Source: Lachnospiraceae bacterium YSD2013 (GTDB lineage: Bacteria > Bacillota > Clostridia > Lachnospirales > Lachnospiraceae). Taken from it: a DNA stretch of 64,000 nt. Both the position numbers and the translations under genes were made by a program. The notes under the pieces were generated by a model. That model had not been told where the DNA came from. It ran no database searches and saw only the letters and a list, made by a program, of their open reading frames with translations. Location of the stretch: assembly GCA_900100895.1 (NCBI GenBank), contig FMTX01000013.1:62001-126000 (forward strand), given 5' to 3'. Shown here one piece after another: positions 35,406 to 44,115 of the stretch; position 1 is the first letter of the stretch, and the number at the start of each line of letters is the position of its first letter.

Positions 35406-36218
35406 TTAATCTGTAAATAACTGCACCCAGTAATAGCCGTAAGCGCTGCCTTCAATGTATACAACGCCGACACCGATGTGGTTAAAGTCCGCGCTCAGTA
35501 TGTTTGCTTTGTGTCCAGGCGAATTCATCCACGAATTCATTACCGCATCCGGCGACCACTGTCCCGCGGCAATATTTTCTCCCGCCGCCATGTAAGATAT
35601 GCCGTACTCCCCGAATACCGTGAAGCAGCTTCTTCCGTCGGGTCTTGAGTGGGCAAAAGAAGAAACTATCTCTTCCGCACGCTTTTGCGCCGCCTGATTA
35701 AGCGAAGAAGTCATGCTGACACTGCCAAGACCCACGTTGGCACGCTCGGCATTAACCAGCGCAACTACCTGTGCCGCATATCCGTCAACCGACGGAGGTG
35801 TATAGGACGGTGCCACATACGTGCTTCCGCCTTGCGAGGAGTCGCCCGAGCCACTGCCTCCGGATGAACCGTTTCCTCCCGCAGATCCGTTACCCGAACC
35901 TGACGAACCCTTTTTCTTGTCCGTCTGCTTTTTCTTGGCTTCCGCCTGCTTTTGCTGCTCTATCTCCGTCTGCTCCTCGTAAAGATTAAGGAGCGCAATA
36001 TTCGTCTCATCATATATCAATTCAGCCCCAACCGTACTCGGCGCCACCGCATAGGTCTTCAAGGGCTCCGCCACGAAATCCGGAACGCTTTCGGAATAGC
36101 TTAAATCCTCAAAGCTCACCGGCGTAACATCGACCTCACGCATCGGTACAGGCAATTCGCACGCACACAGCGCTAACGTCAAAAGAAAGGCCGCAATCGT
36201 AATAATCTTCTTATGCAT
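35406..36218 (-). CDS. CAP-domain (SCP/PR-1 type) lipoprotein
   Basis: 270 residues. Signal peptide ending in LCAC (Cys20 probable lipid anchor), a 100-residue linker with a Lys/Gln-rich segment and a Gly/Ser-rich stretch (SGSGNGSAGGNGSSGGSGSG), then a CAP domain (about 150-270). The CAP signs are VALVNAERANVGLG, SFAHSRPDGRSCFTVF, GENIAAG, SPGHKANIL and the final YYWVQLFT. Bacterial CAP proteins are linked to cell-surface or spore functions, often without a known activity. It overlaps the coiled-coil gene by eight bases, suggesting a common job. Confidence 0.93.
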   Translation of the reverse strand: MHKKIITIAAFLLTLALCACELPVPMREVDVTPVSFEDLSYSESVPDFVAEPLKTYAVAPSTVGAELIYDETNIALLNLYEEQTEIEQQKQAEAKKKQTDKKKGSSGSGNGSAGGNGSSGGSGSGDSSQGGSTYVAPSYTPPSVDGYAAQVVALVNAERANVGLGSVSMTSSLNQAAQKRAEEIVSSFAHSRPDGRSCFTVFGEYGISYMAAGENIAAGQWSPDAVMNSWMNSPGHKANILSADFNHIGVGVVYIEGSAYGYYWVQLFTD

Positions 36219-36789
36219 TACCGCTTACATCCTCCGATTTGTGCTCTTCTTTGTACTTGTCCTGTATCTTCATCATCTTCTCGTATTTCTCAAGAAATGT
36301 TTTGCGTTCTTTGTCCGTTAAGGTTTCTTTTTCCAAATATGCGGTCACTTCTGTATAAAGTTTCGCGTACTCTTCGTTCTCGGCCTTGAGTGCCTTAACC
36401 ATCTCATTGTATTCTTTGAGGCTCTTCTCGGCCGCACGCTCTTCCTCGGAAAGTGCCTTCACGCGCTCCTCTTCGGCCTTGTTCTCCGCCTCAATCTTCG
36501 CATTGTAGTCGGCAATGGTTTTCTCGGCCGCCTCCAGATTCTTCTTGCAGGCATCAAGATCCGCCAGCGCCTTCTGATACTCATCGTTAAGCTTGTCCCG
36601 GTCGCCTGCCAGCTCATTGTACTTGGCCTGAATATCCTTGAACTCGTTCCCGTAGTATGTGTTAAGCTCGTTTACTTTTTCAGTCTGAAGTTTCAGGAAA
36701 TTCTCATTGTACCACCAGCCGAAGCCTACTGCTCCCGCCAGCAAAAGAAAAAGAAAGATTGATGCGAAAAAGAAGAATTTACTTTTCAT
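36211..36789 (-). CDS. Membrane-anchored coiled-coil protein
   Basis: 192 residues: an N-terminal membrane helix (about 5-26, with FFFFASIFLFLLLAGA) and then an almost unbroken predicted coiled coil, rich in Glu, Lys and Ala (NEFKDIQAKYNEL, AEKTIADYNAKIEAENKAEE). There is no lipobox, so it is probably a bitopic protein with the coil outside. It has an extended -10 promoter upstream (36817-36825). Its gene overlaps the CAP lipoprotein gene, so the two are probably made together and may form a spacer or scaffold plus surface domain. I cannot name the family. Confidence 0.85.
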   Translation of the reverse strand: MKSKFFFFASIFLFLLLAGAVGFGWWYNENFLKLQTEKVNELNTYYGNEFKDIQAKYNELAGDRDKLNDEYQKALADLDACKKNLEAAEKTIADYNAKIEAENKAEEERVKALSEEERAAEKSLKEYNEMVKALKAENEEYAKLYTEVTAYLEKETLTDKERKTFLEKYEKMMKIQDKYKEEHKSEDVSGNA

Positions 36790-36816
36790 AATCGTCTCCT
36801 AACAGAAATATGTTCA

Positions 36817-36825
36817 ATTATAGCA
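36817..36825 (-). promoter_or_regulatory. Extended -10 promoter of the coiled-coil gene
   Basis: On the minus strand TGCTATAAT (36825-36817), 28 bases before the ATG. No clear -35. Confidence 0.55.
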
Positions 36826-36840
36826 CGAATACATTATATA

Positions 36841-36873
36841 AAACGACGGCAAGCCCCTTTTGACCTGCCGCCG
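36841..36873 (-). terminator. Terminator after the CE1 esterase gene
   Basis: Stem CGACGGCAAG (36844-36853) with CCTGCCGCCG (36864-36873) with one mismatch pair region, and TTTTATAT beyond it on the minus strand. Confidence 0.7.
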
Positions 36874-36885
36874 CTGTTTAAGTCT

Positions 36886-37740
36886 TTATTTAAAGAATAT
36901 CTGCAATGCATGATACAAATGTAACTGCCATGCCTTCATATCGTGTACGCCGCCGGGGATTGTGAAGAAGTCGTAATTCACGCCCTGCTTAAGAATGGTG
37001 CACTTATCAAGGACCTTGCCCATGATATCCGTGTGCTCGGCGTAAGCGATGTCCTTGTCGCCGTTGCAGCAGAAGAGGTACTTAAGAGGAAGACCGTTCT
37101 TCTCGCCGTTTTCAAGAGTCTCGCAGATACGCTTAACTTCAACGTCGTGATTGCCGAAAGGTCCGCAGCAGCCGGAGAAAGGTCCGTACCACGCGAATAA
37201 ATCATAGTTATTGTAAAAAGCAGCTCTGTAAGTGGTCATGGAGCCGAGTGACAAGCCTGCAAATGCTCTGTGTTCTCTTGTAGCAATTAAGTTCGCCTCT
37301 GATACATCTCCATCTGCGTAAGTGCTGTATTTTTCCTCTACTGCCGGAATTAAATCCTTGCGAAGCTCGATGGCGAAATGCTCGGTAAGATATTCGCCTT
37401 TTTCTTTGTCAAATTCCGCATCGCCTCTGTAATAAGTGGGCGTAACAATGATGCAGGGCTCGCACACTCCGTCGTTAATCATGTTGTCAAGGATGGTGAC
37501 GGTATCGGGAAACATCTTAAACCACCAGTCTTCGTTGACGGCACCGCCGTGTAAGAGATAAAGCACATTGTACTTCTTGGCCTTGTCGTAGCCGTAAGGC
37601 AGATACACCCACGCGCCCTTATGCATAGGCTTGCTGTCGCCTTCATCATAAGTGAATGTGTCATACTCGAAGCGCTCAACGGTGCCCTTTCTGTCGCACT
37701 CCTTCAGCATAGCTTCAGGCATTTCAAATACGTAATTCAT
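36886..37740 (-). CDS. CE1-family esterase (feruloyl/acetyl xylan esterase-like), cytoplasmic
   Basis: 284 residues with an alpha/beta hydrolase fold. NVLYLLHGGAVNEDWW is the oxyanion-side loop; AGLSLGSMTTYRA holds the nucleophile Ser in GLSLG (about 175). GNGDKDIAYAEH probably carries the acid; the catalytic His is in GGVHDMKAWQLHLYHAL near the C-terminus. It lacks a signal peptide, so it should act inside the cell on short, imported, esterified oligosaccharides. It follows the GH43 gene after 25 bases in the same direction. Confidence 0.9.
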   Translation of the reverse strand: MNYVFEMPEAMLKECDRKGTVERFEYDTFTYDEGDSKPMHKGAWVYLPYGYDKAKKYNVLYLLHGGAVNEDWWFKMFPDTVTILDNMINDGVCEPCIIVTPTYYRGDAEFDKEKGEYLTEHFAIELRKDLIPAVEEKYSTYADGDVSEANLIATREHRAFAGLSLGSMTTYRAAFYNNYDLFAWYGPFSGCCGPFGNHDVEVKRICETLENGEKNGLPLKYLFCCNGDKDIAYAEHTDIMGKVLDKCTILKQGVNYDFFTIPGGVHDMKAWQLHLYHALQIFFK

Positions 37741-37765
37741 AACTGTAACCTCCTCAATCTTTTCT

Positions 37766-39214
37766 CTATTTCATAAATACGAACTCTTCAAGCTCGCATA
37801 TTACTCTGCCGTCAAAGAAACTTGAGGGCCATGTGCCCTTGGGAAGCCCAAGGTCGGCCACAAAATAAAGTGCGTGGCGGCCTGTAACGTTCTTAACCCT
37901 GCCGCGATATATTCCGTCTCCGAGGCCCAACTCGACGACACTGATTTCGGTTCCGAGTTTTCGAGGGCCCTTAGAGCCGTATTCAACTATTTCCCAGCCG
38001 TTTTCATTGTAAACCGGTCCCGTTGGTGCTTCTTTTGCCGCATCACCGGCATAAACCTTTGAGGGATCCGTCTCGGTTCCGTCTATAAATACGTGAAGCT
38101 TGCCTTTGCATCCTCTTCCCACAATCTTGACTGCAATCTCCATGGTCTTGGTGGAATAATCCTCACCGAAATCAAAGTATTTGTAGCCTATGATGCATCC
38201 TTCTTTGACATCAGTAACCACACGCCTGAAAACGTCCTTCTCGGTAATATAGCATCCGTTAGTCAGAACGCATGCAATCTCAGCCTTAACAGGCGCATAC
38301 GGATTAAGAGACTCCTCGAAACCGAGGGAAGTCATCTCAACCGGCGGAATGGTTCCGTCGGGAAGAATCGTAACCTTTTCAACGCAGGCCCGCCTTGAGA
38401 ATACGGAATTATTGGTCATGCGGTGATAGAATATGTACCACCGGTCTTTAATCTTCACCAATGAACCGTGATTGTTGCCCGCAGGATAATCGACTCCGTT
38501 GTCAATTATGTATCCTCTGTATTCAAAAGGTCCCGTGGGTGAATCGGATGTTGCGTATGCAAGCAAGCTGCCCTTTCTCGCCGAATAAATCAGGTAATAT
38601 GTATCGCCGATTTTGCGGGGAGAGCTTGCCTCATAAAAGCGCTTATGAGCAGGCACCTCACTGCTGTCGTCCACCGCAGGTTTCTTAAGGCTGCCCTTAA
38701 TCACCTCGTACATGTTGTCGGGATTGAGTTCATTCATGTTGGAATGTTCGAATCCATAGTAAATATAGACTTTGCCGTCGTCATCCACCAGTACTCCCGG
38801 GTCATTGTAAATGCCTTCATCTCCCGCATCCGCTTCGTCGTATACGTATGTCGAAAGAAACTCAAAGGGTCCCTCGGGTCTGTCGCTGACACTTACGCAT
38901 CCTTTCGCCCCTGCAATATATGTGTAAAGATAATACTTGCCGTCTTTCTCCACCACATCGGGAGCATACAGTTCATGGTCGGTGTGCGGCACGCTTGATT
39001 CATGGTCCGTATCAGGTCTGGTCTGAAAAATGTGACCATGGCAGATCCAGTTATTTAAATCATCAACAGGCGCACTCCAGGCCTTTAACTTGTAATCGCA
39101 AAACTCAGCCCCGCCAAATCTGTCATGGGACCCGTACAAATAAACTCTGTCCCCAAATGCTCTCGGTTCTCCGTCGGGAATGTACTCCCAAAGGGGTAAA
39201 ATAGGATTAGCCAT
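37766..39214 (-). CDS. GH43-family glycosidase (arabinofuranosidase/xylosidase type), cytoplasmic
   Basis: 482 residues. A five-bladed GH43 domain fills about 1-310, with WEYIPDGEPRAFGDRVYLYGSHD at the start (the catalytic base Asp), ELYAPDVVEKDGKYYLYT (the pKa-setting Asp) and HKRFYEASSPRKIGDTYYL (the acid Glu). The last 150 residues form a beta domain (KGKLHVFIDGTETDPSKV, GRHALYFVADL) like CBM6-type modules. There is no signal peptide. With the CE1 esterase after it, it fits breakdown of imported arabinoxylan oligosaccharides. Confidence 0.92.
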   Translation of the reverse strand: MANPILPLWEYIPDGEPRAFGDRVYLYGSHDRFGGAEFCDYKLKAWSAPVDDLNNWICHGHIFQTRPDTDHESSVPHTDHELYAPDVVEKDGKYYLYTYIAGAKGCVSVSDRPEGPFEFLSTYVYDEADAGDEGIYNDPGVLVDDDGKVYIYYGFEHSNMNELNPDNMYEVIKGSLKKPAVDDSSEVPAHKRFYEASSPRKIGDTYYLIYSARKGSLLAYATSDSPTGPFEYRGYIIDNGVDYPAGNNHGSLVKIKDRWYIFYHRMTNNSVFSRRACVEKVTILPDGTIPPVEMTSLGFEESLNPYAPVKAEIACVLTNGCYITEKDVFRRVVTDVKEGCIIGYKYFDFGEDYSTKTMEIAVKIVGRGCKGKLHVFIDGTETDPSKVYAGDAAKEAPTGPVYNENGWEIVEYGSKGPRKLGTEISVVELGLGDGIYRGRVKNVTGRHALYFVADLGLPKGTWPSSFFDGRVICELEEFVFMK

Positions 39215-39332
39215 AATGTAACCTCTCTTCCGAAATCTTTCCTATATCATTATTTTAAAATGCCCGCGGATTTCAATTACACTCATTTATTGCTGTATAT
39301 CGGTCAGATTTAGTTTATTTTGCCGCCCCATA

Positions 39333-39341
39333 TGCTATAAT
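39333..39341 (+). promoter_or_regulatory. Extended -10 promoter of the DUF362 gene
   Basis: TGCTATAAT at 39333-39341, 35 bases upstream of the ATG; the -35 region is not convincing. It lies in the divergent GH43/DUF362 gap. Confidence 0.6.
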
Positions 39342-39375
39342 CGGTTGTACCACGTAACCTTTCAGTGAGGATATT

Positions 39376-40482
39376 ATGCAAAAGAATGAAATACTCCGTA
39401 TATACGGAACCGATTACAAAGACATGACCAAGCGCCTTCTTGAGGAGGCTGCTTTGTATAAGCATATTGAGGCCGGCGCTAAGATTGGTATCAAGCCCAA
39501 TCTCGTGGCTCCCGTACCCGCAGGCTTCGGCGCTACCACTCATCCCGAAGTGGTCGCAGGTATTATCGAGCATCTGAACGAGCACGGCTTTACCGACATT
39601 CGTATCATCGAAGGCTCCTGGGTAGGCGACAAGACCGAGGATTCTTTTGAATATTGCGGTTACAATGCCCTCAGGGATAAGTACGGCATCACTCTTATCG
39701 ATACGCAAAAAGAAAAATCCTATACCGTCCCCTGCGGTGACATCTCCGTCAACATATGTAACTGCGTGCGAGACGTAGACTTCATGATTAACGTTCCGGT
39801 TCTTAAAGGTCATTGCCAGACTAATATCACCTGCGCACTTAAGAACATGAAAGGTCTTATCCCAAATCCCGAGAAAAGACGTTTCCACTCCATGGGACTT
39901 CATAAGCCTATAGCAATCCTAAACTCCGCGATTAAGCAGGACTTTATCGTCGTCGATCATATCTGCGGCGACCTTGACAGTGAGGGTGGCGGTAACCCTT
40001 ATCACAGCGATTGTGTTATGGCAGGCCTTGACCCCGTACTCATAGATTCATACCTTTGTAAGCTTATGGGCTACACGCTTGACGATGTTCCCTATATCAA
40101 GCTGGCAGCTGAAGCCGGCGTAGGATGCTCCGACCTTTCTACCCTTAGCATCCGTACTATCGGTGGCGACGGCACTGAGAAAGACGAGGTTCTTCCGCGC
40201 ACACACAGCCTCTTTAAACTCAAAGACAAAGCGGAAGACGTAGACACCTGCAGCGCCTGCTACGAAAGCCTAATGGAAGCCCTCTCCCGTCTCGAGGAAG
40301 AAGGCATCCTCGACAAGCTCACCGAGAAGATCTGCATCGGCCAAGGTTATCGCGGCAAGACCGGCGAGCTCGGCATCGGCAACTGCACAAGGCTATTTAA
40401 TCACTACGTTCCCGGTTGTCCTCCCGAACCCGACGCCATCTACGAAGGAATCAAATCATATGTTGAGAATAAAAAGAACTAG
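39376..40482 (+). CDS. DUF362 family protein
   Basis: 368 residues of the DUF362 type, found in anaerobes and sometimes fused to ferredoxin domains. Signs: KIGIKPNLVAPVPAGFGATTHP, FMINVPVLKGHCQTNITCALKNMKGLIPN and a C-terminal Cys set (DTCSACYESL, GIGNCTRLFNHYVPGCPPEPD) that could bind a metal or iron-sulfur cluster. No signal peptide. The real role is unknown. It has an extended -10 promoter (TGCTATAAT, 39333-39341) and its TAG lies in the terminator stem. Confidence 0.88.
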   Translation: MQKNEILRIYGTDYKDMTKRLLEEAALYKHIEAGAKIGIKPNLVAPVPAGFGATTHPEVVAGIIEHLNEHGFTDIRIIEGSWVGDKTEDSFEYCGYNALRDKYGITLIDTQKEKSYTVPCGDISVNICNCVRDVDFMINVPVLKGHCQTNITCALKNMKGLIPNPEKRRFHSMGLHKPIAILNSAIKQDFIVVDHICGDLDSEGGGNPYHSDCVMAGLDPVLIDSYLCKLMGYTLDDVPYIKLAAEAGVGCSDLSTLSIRTIGGDGTEKDEVLPRTHSLFKLKDKAEDVDTCSACYESLMEALSRLEEEGILDKLTEKICIGQGYRGKTGELGIGNCTRLFNHYVPGCPPEPDAIYEGIKSYVENKKN

Positions 40483-40510
40483 CCCCGCCGGGACTAGTTC
40501 TTTTGCTTTT
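40475..40510. terminator. Bidirectional terminator, DUF362 gene and convergent glycosyltransferase
   Basis: Stem AGAACTAG (40475-40482) with CTAGTTCT (40494-40501), enclosing CCC/GGG pairs; TTTGCTTTT follows rightward and TTTTTATT leftward. Confidence 0.82.
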
Positions 40511-42008
40511 ACTTATAGAACTTGTATATATAGCATCCGTACTTACCGAACCACATATCTTCATGGACTTCCACATTGTAGCCGCGTGCCTGCATCGATT
40601 CAATCTCGCTGTCTGACAAGGGGCCTGTATAGAATGACCATACGGTTCCCGCATCTTCTCTTGCTTCCGTCGGGAATCCCTCTACAATCTCGGTATCGGG
40701 ATAATAGTACTCAAGCACCGTCCAAGCCAGATGCTGCACGGCAATTGACGTCATGACAGTATCGTCATCCACTTCTCCGATTACATCAAGAACCTTCTGT
40801 GTCTCCACATTCTGGGTCTTGGTAACACTTCTGAAATATTTAAAATCCAAAAGTCCGAACACAAGGCTCACCGAGAACAGCACAAAAAAGATTACACCAA
40901 ATAGCTTCACCAGTTTTTGTTCCCGAGCATAATCAAGAACCCTTGATATCGCAATCATGAGAATCGTAAGTAACAGCGGAACAATCGGGTACATATATCT
41001 AAGCTCAAGAATTGGCTTATAAACCGCGCTGATTCCGTACGCGAATCCAAGCACCAGCAGTACTGCTGCCCAGAGCACCAATATTCCGCGAGTCTTATCT
41101 GACAGGGCAACCTTCAAGTCCTTAGTAGCCAAAGAAAGCTCGAACTTTCCCTTCGCACCGCCAAGCTTCAATACTCCCAAATCGACGAGTATAGAAATCA
41201 GCGAAAGAACAACCGTCATCCAAAGCAATATCGGTTTCAGTCTCGCGCCACCGAATACAAACTCCAGAACGGCACTAAGCTTCGAAGGCTCCGTAGCCCA
41301 CCAGCTGCCCGCCACACCTTTCATTTGCTTAAGCAACACAAACAGCCACGGCAGATATAACACAATATACGAAGCAAGGCATATCACGCCTCTTACCCAT
41401 GACTTCCCCTTGTTCCTAAGAAAATAGCCGAAGAAAGTCACCGCAAGCAATATACCGCTCGTCACAAGCCCGTAATGATGCGTGTACGCCGCCATCACTC
41501 CGAACAGAACTATACATACAAAATTCCTTATCCTGTCATCGCCGCTTATTATCCTGTATGACAAATATGCGCAGACAAATAGTTCAAGAAATACCAGCGC
41601 ATACATTCTAATCTCGAGATTGTACTCAACGCATGTAGCCGAAAGACCGCTTACCAGCACAAACATCGATGCGGGAAACCATCCGGCTTCTTTCTTCCAT
41701 ACTATAACGGCGAAGACAACGCCCGCAGCAAAAAGCAGGAAAGAAAGCAGATGCATCACCCACGTATGATGCCCAAGCACCGCGCACAATCCCTGAAGAA
41801 GGATGTAATAAAGCGGAGGATGATTGTCCCAGTAATATATTCTCTGAAGCAACCCCGCTATATTCGTACCGCGGATAACGTTTCCGGAGAAAGCCTCATC
41901 CCCCCACACAACATTGTCAAAAATGAGTGTGAAGTTGACAGCCACCACCGCAGCCGCAAACAGGTATATGAAATACTTTTCAATAAATGCCTTTATCTTC
42001 TCAGTCAT
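40509..42008 (-). CDS. Polytopic glycosyltransferase of the GT-C (ArnT/PMT-like) type
   Basis: 499 residues with about a dozen membrane helices. The first outer loop has the acidic catalytic motif VWGDEAFS (about 36-43), followed by WDNHPPLYYILLQG, both typical of GT-C enzymes that use polyprenyl-phosphate sugars. The C-terminal 80 residues form a soluble domain (ESIQAR-like ESMQARGYNVEVHEDMWFGK). It probably adds a sugar to a surface glycan or protein outside the membrane; the acceptor cannot be told. It ends in the shared terminator at 40475-40510, and its start is 12 bases beyond the next gene's stop. Confidence 0.85.
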   Translation of the reverse strand: MTEKIKAFIEKYFIYLFAAAVVAVNFTLIFDNVVWGDEAFSGNVIRGTNIAGLLQRIYYWDNHPPLYYILLQGLCAVLGHHTWVMHLLSFLLFAAGVVFAVIVWKKEAGWFPASMFVLVSGLSATCVEYNLEIRMYALVFLELFVCAYLSYRIISGDDRIRNFVCIVLFGVMAAYTHHYGLVTSGILLAVTFFGYFLRNKGKSWVRGVICLASYIVLYLPWLFVLLKQMKGVAGSWWATEPSKLSAVLEFVFGGARLKPILLWMTVVLSLISILVDLGVLKLGGAKGKFELSLATKDLKVALSDKTRGILVLWAAVLLVLGFAYGISAVYKPILELRYMYPIVPLLLTILMIAISRVLDYAREQKLVKLFGVIFFVLFSVSLVFGLLDFKYFRSVTKTQNVETQKVLDVIGEVDDDTVMTSIAVQHLAWTVLEYYYPDTEIVEGFPTEAREDAGTVWSFYTGPLSDSEIESMQARGYNVEVHEDMWFGKYGCYIYKFYK

Positions 42009-42020
42009 GTAGTTACGCTC

Positions 42021-42446
42021 TTAGCGCTTCTCCCCTATAATTTTGTCGATATCGTCAGCCGCGAAGGCAAGTCCGCCCATACGGCTCTCAGCCTCGTCCA
42101 TTCTTTCTTTGTAACGGGCAGCCATGTCTGAAATTCCGTTCTCGCTGTACATTCTGTACTGAGCCGCCGCCTCCATATAATCGTGAATCGCAAGCACTTC
42201 CGCATACTCCGTCTGCTTGTCGGTATCAAGATTGTCAACCAGATCGTTCTGCATCATGCCGTAGAGCTGGCCGTACGTCTTGCTCGATACTTTGTCGGCC
42301 ATGCGAACGGCACTTGAATAGTAATTGGGCTTGTAGTTAAACATCATATACAAATCGGCCACAATCACAGCAACAATAATTCCCCATATAAGTCCGAGGA
42401 TTACCGCGAGAGTTTTCTTGCCTCTGTTACTTCGTACTCTTGCCAT
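42021..42446 (-). CDS. Small single-helix membrane protein
   Basis: 141 residues with a basic N-terminus (RVRSNRGKK), one membrane helix (about 13-32) and a helical outside domain (NYKPNYYSSAVRMADK..., YAEVLAIHDYMEAAAQYRMYSENGI). AGAGGAGG precedes the ATG at 42446. It overlaps the zinc-ribbon gene by 20 bases. It looks like a helper of the two zinc-ribbon proteins upstream: all three have one helix and a helical tail with YMEAAAQ- or FFENCK-like stretches. The family is not recognised. Confidence 0.85.
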   Translation of the reverse strand: MARVRSNRGKKTLAVILGLIWGIIVAVIVADLYMMFNYKPNYYSSAVRMADKVSSKTYGQLYGMMQNDLVDNLDTDKQTEYAEVLAIHDYMEAAAQYRMYSENGISDMAARYKERMDEAESRMGGLAFAADDIDKIIGEKR

Positions 42447-43161
42447 TGTAAGCCTCCTCTACCAAAACGTGAATCTGTCCTTCACTCATATTTGCCAGGT
42501 TATCGGCATCTTCTTTGGATATTCCAACATATGTTGTCAAAAGAAAGCCCATATCGCGCTTACAGTTTTCGAAGAACTTCACAACCGTCTCATTCTCGGT
42601 ATCGGGACCCGCATTGTAATACTTGTAAAAGCTGTATACTTCGTTGCCGAGATTTGAAAGCTCCGTCTGCGTAATATCATTATCCGTAAGCTTAATCATT
42701 ACATCGTTAAACACATAGGAATATTCCGTCGCAAGTCTCTCCGCGTTGTAATACTCTCTCATAGACTTATCGCCGGTGCTTCTGACGTTCTTGGATCTTG
42801 CCAGCGTATCAAGCTTAATGTAATCACAGTCCTCTATGAGCTGAATTACCTCTTCAAAATACTGAGATGCGTTCTGACGTCTCTTGTCGTAATACATGTT
42901 ACGACCGATAGTGTCAGCCAAAGCAGTAAAAATAAGGCTTCCCAAAACAGCAGCCACGGTAACCGCAATGGCTGTAATTCTGAAGGTTTTCTTGTTGAAG
43001 CTGCGGGTGTTTCTTACAACTTCTTCTTTGGTCCTCTTGTAGTCGTTGGCGTAGCGCTTCATGTCCTCGCGGTGTTTCTTGGCCACAGGATTGACGGCGC
43101 CGCAGTAAGGGCAATAAGCATTATCTATCTGAAGATTGGATCCGCACTGTTGACATTTCAT
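42427..43161 (-). CDS. Zinc-ribbon membrane protein B
   Basis: 244 residues from ATG 43161, which follows the stop of the upstream gene by one base (GGTGGGG upstream). An N-terminal zinc ribbon KCQQCGSN...AYCPYCGAV has four Cys. A charged linker follows, then one membrane helix (about 60-80, ITAIAVTVAAVLGSLIFTAL) and an outside helical domain of 160 residues. It is a paralogue of the preceding gene in plan (ribbon, linker, helix, helical domain). The zinc ribbon should be cytoplasmic and the tail outside. No function is recognised. Confidence 0.85.
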   Translation of the reverse strand: MKCQQCGSNLQIDNAYCPYCGAVNPVAKKHREDMKRYANDYKRTKEEVVRNTRSFNKKTFRITAIAVTVAAVLGSLIFTALADTIGRNMYYDKRRQNASQYFEEVIQLIEDCDYIKLDTLARSKNVRSTGDKSMREYYNAERLATEYSYVFNDVMIKLTDNDITQTELSNLGNEVYSFYKYYNAGPDTENETVVKFFENCKRDMGFLLTTYVGISKEDADNLANMSEGQIHVLVEEAYNGKSTK

Positions 43162-43162
43162 A

Positions 43163-43939
43163 TTACTTGCCCCACCTTTCTTCCGCAAAATGATTTACTT
43201 CCGTATAGTCCGGATAACTATCGCTTCCGGCTCTGATTCGCAGTGTATCAAACTCTTCTTCGGTAAAGTCGAAGGCTTCGCATACTTCTTTAACAAGCTT
43301 GGGCCATTCTTCCTTAAAGAGTTCTTTCTCCGCGGGAGTAAATTTGTATGTAGACTTCGATGATATGGTCATATAGTATGCATAGAGAGCATGGTGAATG
43401 GCATCAGCCTTAATATAAGTCGCTGCATTATCCTTGCTCAATATTTCCGCAATCTTACTACGGGTATCGTAATAAGCTTCATATCCCTTGTAGAAGTCAT
43501 AATGCTGCCAGTCATAAACATTTATCTTGCCGTTATCCGTCGCTATGACATCACACATTTCGTCATATTTGCCGGCGTCGTAAAGTGCGTCCCACTTTTC
43601 GGTGTACGATCTGAGCGTCTTGATTTCTTCGATCTTGGCGTCCATGGCTTTTCTTTCGCCACCGCCTGCGCCTTCTCTTTTGGAAATCTGAGCGCTTACT
43701 ATCATGATTGCGATAAATCCCACAACCAAAAGCGTCGTAATAAACATCTTAAGGAAGGCTCTTAACTCGCTCTTGTAGTCGATAACCGCAAGTTCGTCTA
43801 CGTTGTCCAAATCCTTCCTGATCCTGTTAAGTTTATCCTTGTATTCATTCTCGGCTCCGACTTCGTTAATCATGCCGCAGTATGGGCATTTGGGCTCTTT
43901 CTCGTCATAGGAACCGCCACAATTCGAACATGTCTTCAT
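43163..43939 (-). CDS. Zinc-ribbon membrane protein A
   Basis: 258 residues. Zinc ribbon TCSNCGGS...PKCPYCGMI (four Cys), linker, one membrane helix (about 66-86, MFITTLLVVGFIAIMIV), then a helical outside domain with long acidic-aromatic stretches (YDAGKYDEMCDVIATDN, YKGYEAYYDTRSK). It is the first gene of a three-gene unit with zinc-ribbon protein B and the small membrane protein. These gene groups are common in Lachnospiraceae and undescribed. No signal peptide. Confidence 0.88.
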   Translation of the reverse strand: MKTCSNCGGSYDEKEPKCPYCGMINEVGAENEYKDKLNRIRKDLDNVDELAVIDYKSELRAFLKMFITTLLVVGFIAIMIVSAQISKREGAGGGERKAMDAKIEEIKTLRSYTEKWDALYDAGKYDEMCDVIATDNGKINVYDWQHYDFYKGYEAYYDTRSKIAEILSKDNAATYIKADAIHHALYAYYMTISSKSTYKFTPAEKELFKEEWPKLVKEVCEAFDFTEEEFDTLRIRAGSDSYPDYTEVNHFAEERWGK

Positions 43940-44044
43940 AGCACATCTCCATTATGTTTTTCCTAAGTAAATATACCTTGAAAAGCGTTTTTTTGCAAAT
44001 GTGACCAAGCAAGCGAAAATCTCGCAAAAAATTGACAGATATCA

Positions 44045-44073
44045 TTGATATTTGCAGTTACAATTGCTATACT
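44045..44073 (+). promoter_or_regulatory. Promoter of mscL
   Basis: TTGATA (44045-44050), 17 bases, TATACT (44068-44073), with TGC before the -10. 43 bases upstream of the ATG. Confidence 0.75.
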
Positions 44074-44115
44074 TTTTCTTGGTACATTAACAATATTACT
44101 CTAGGAGGGTATACT

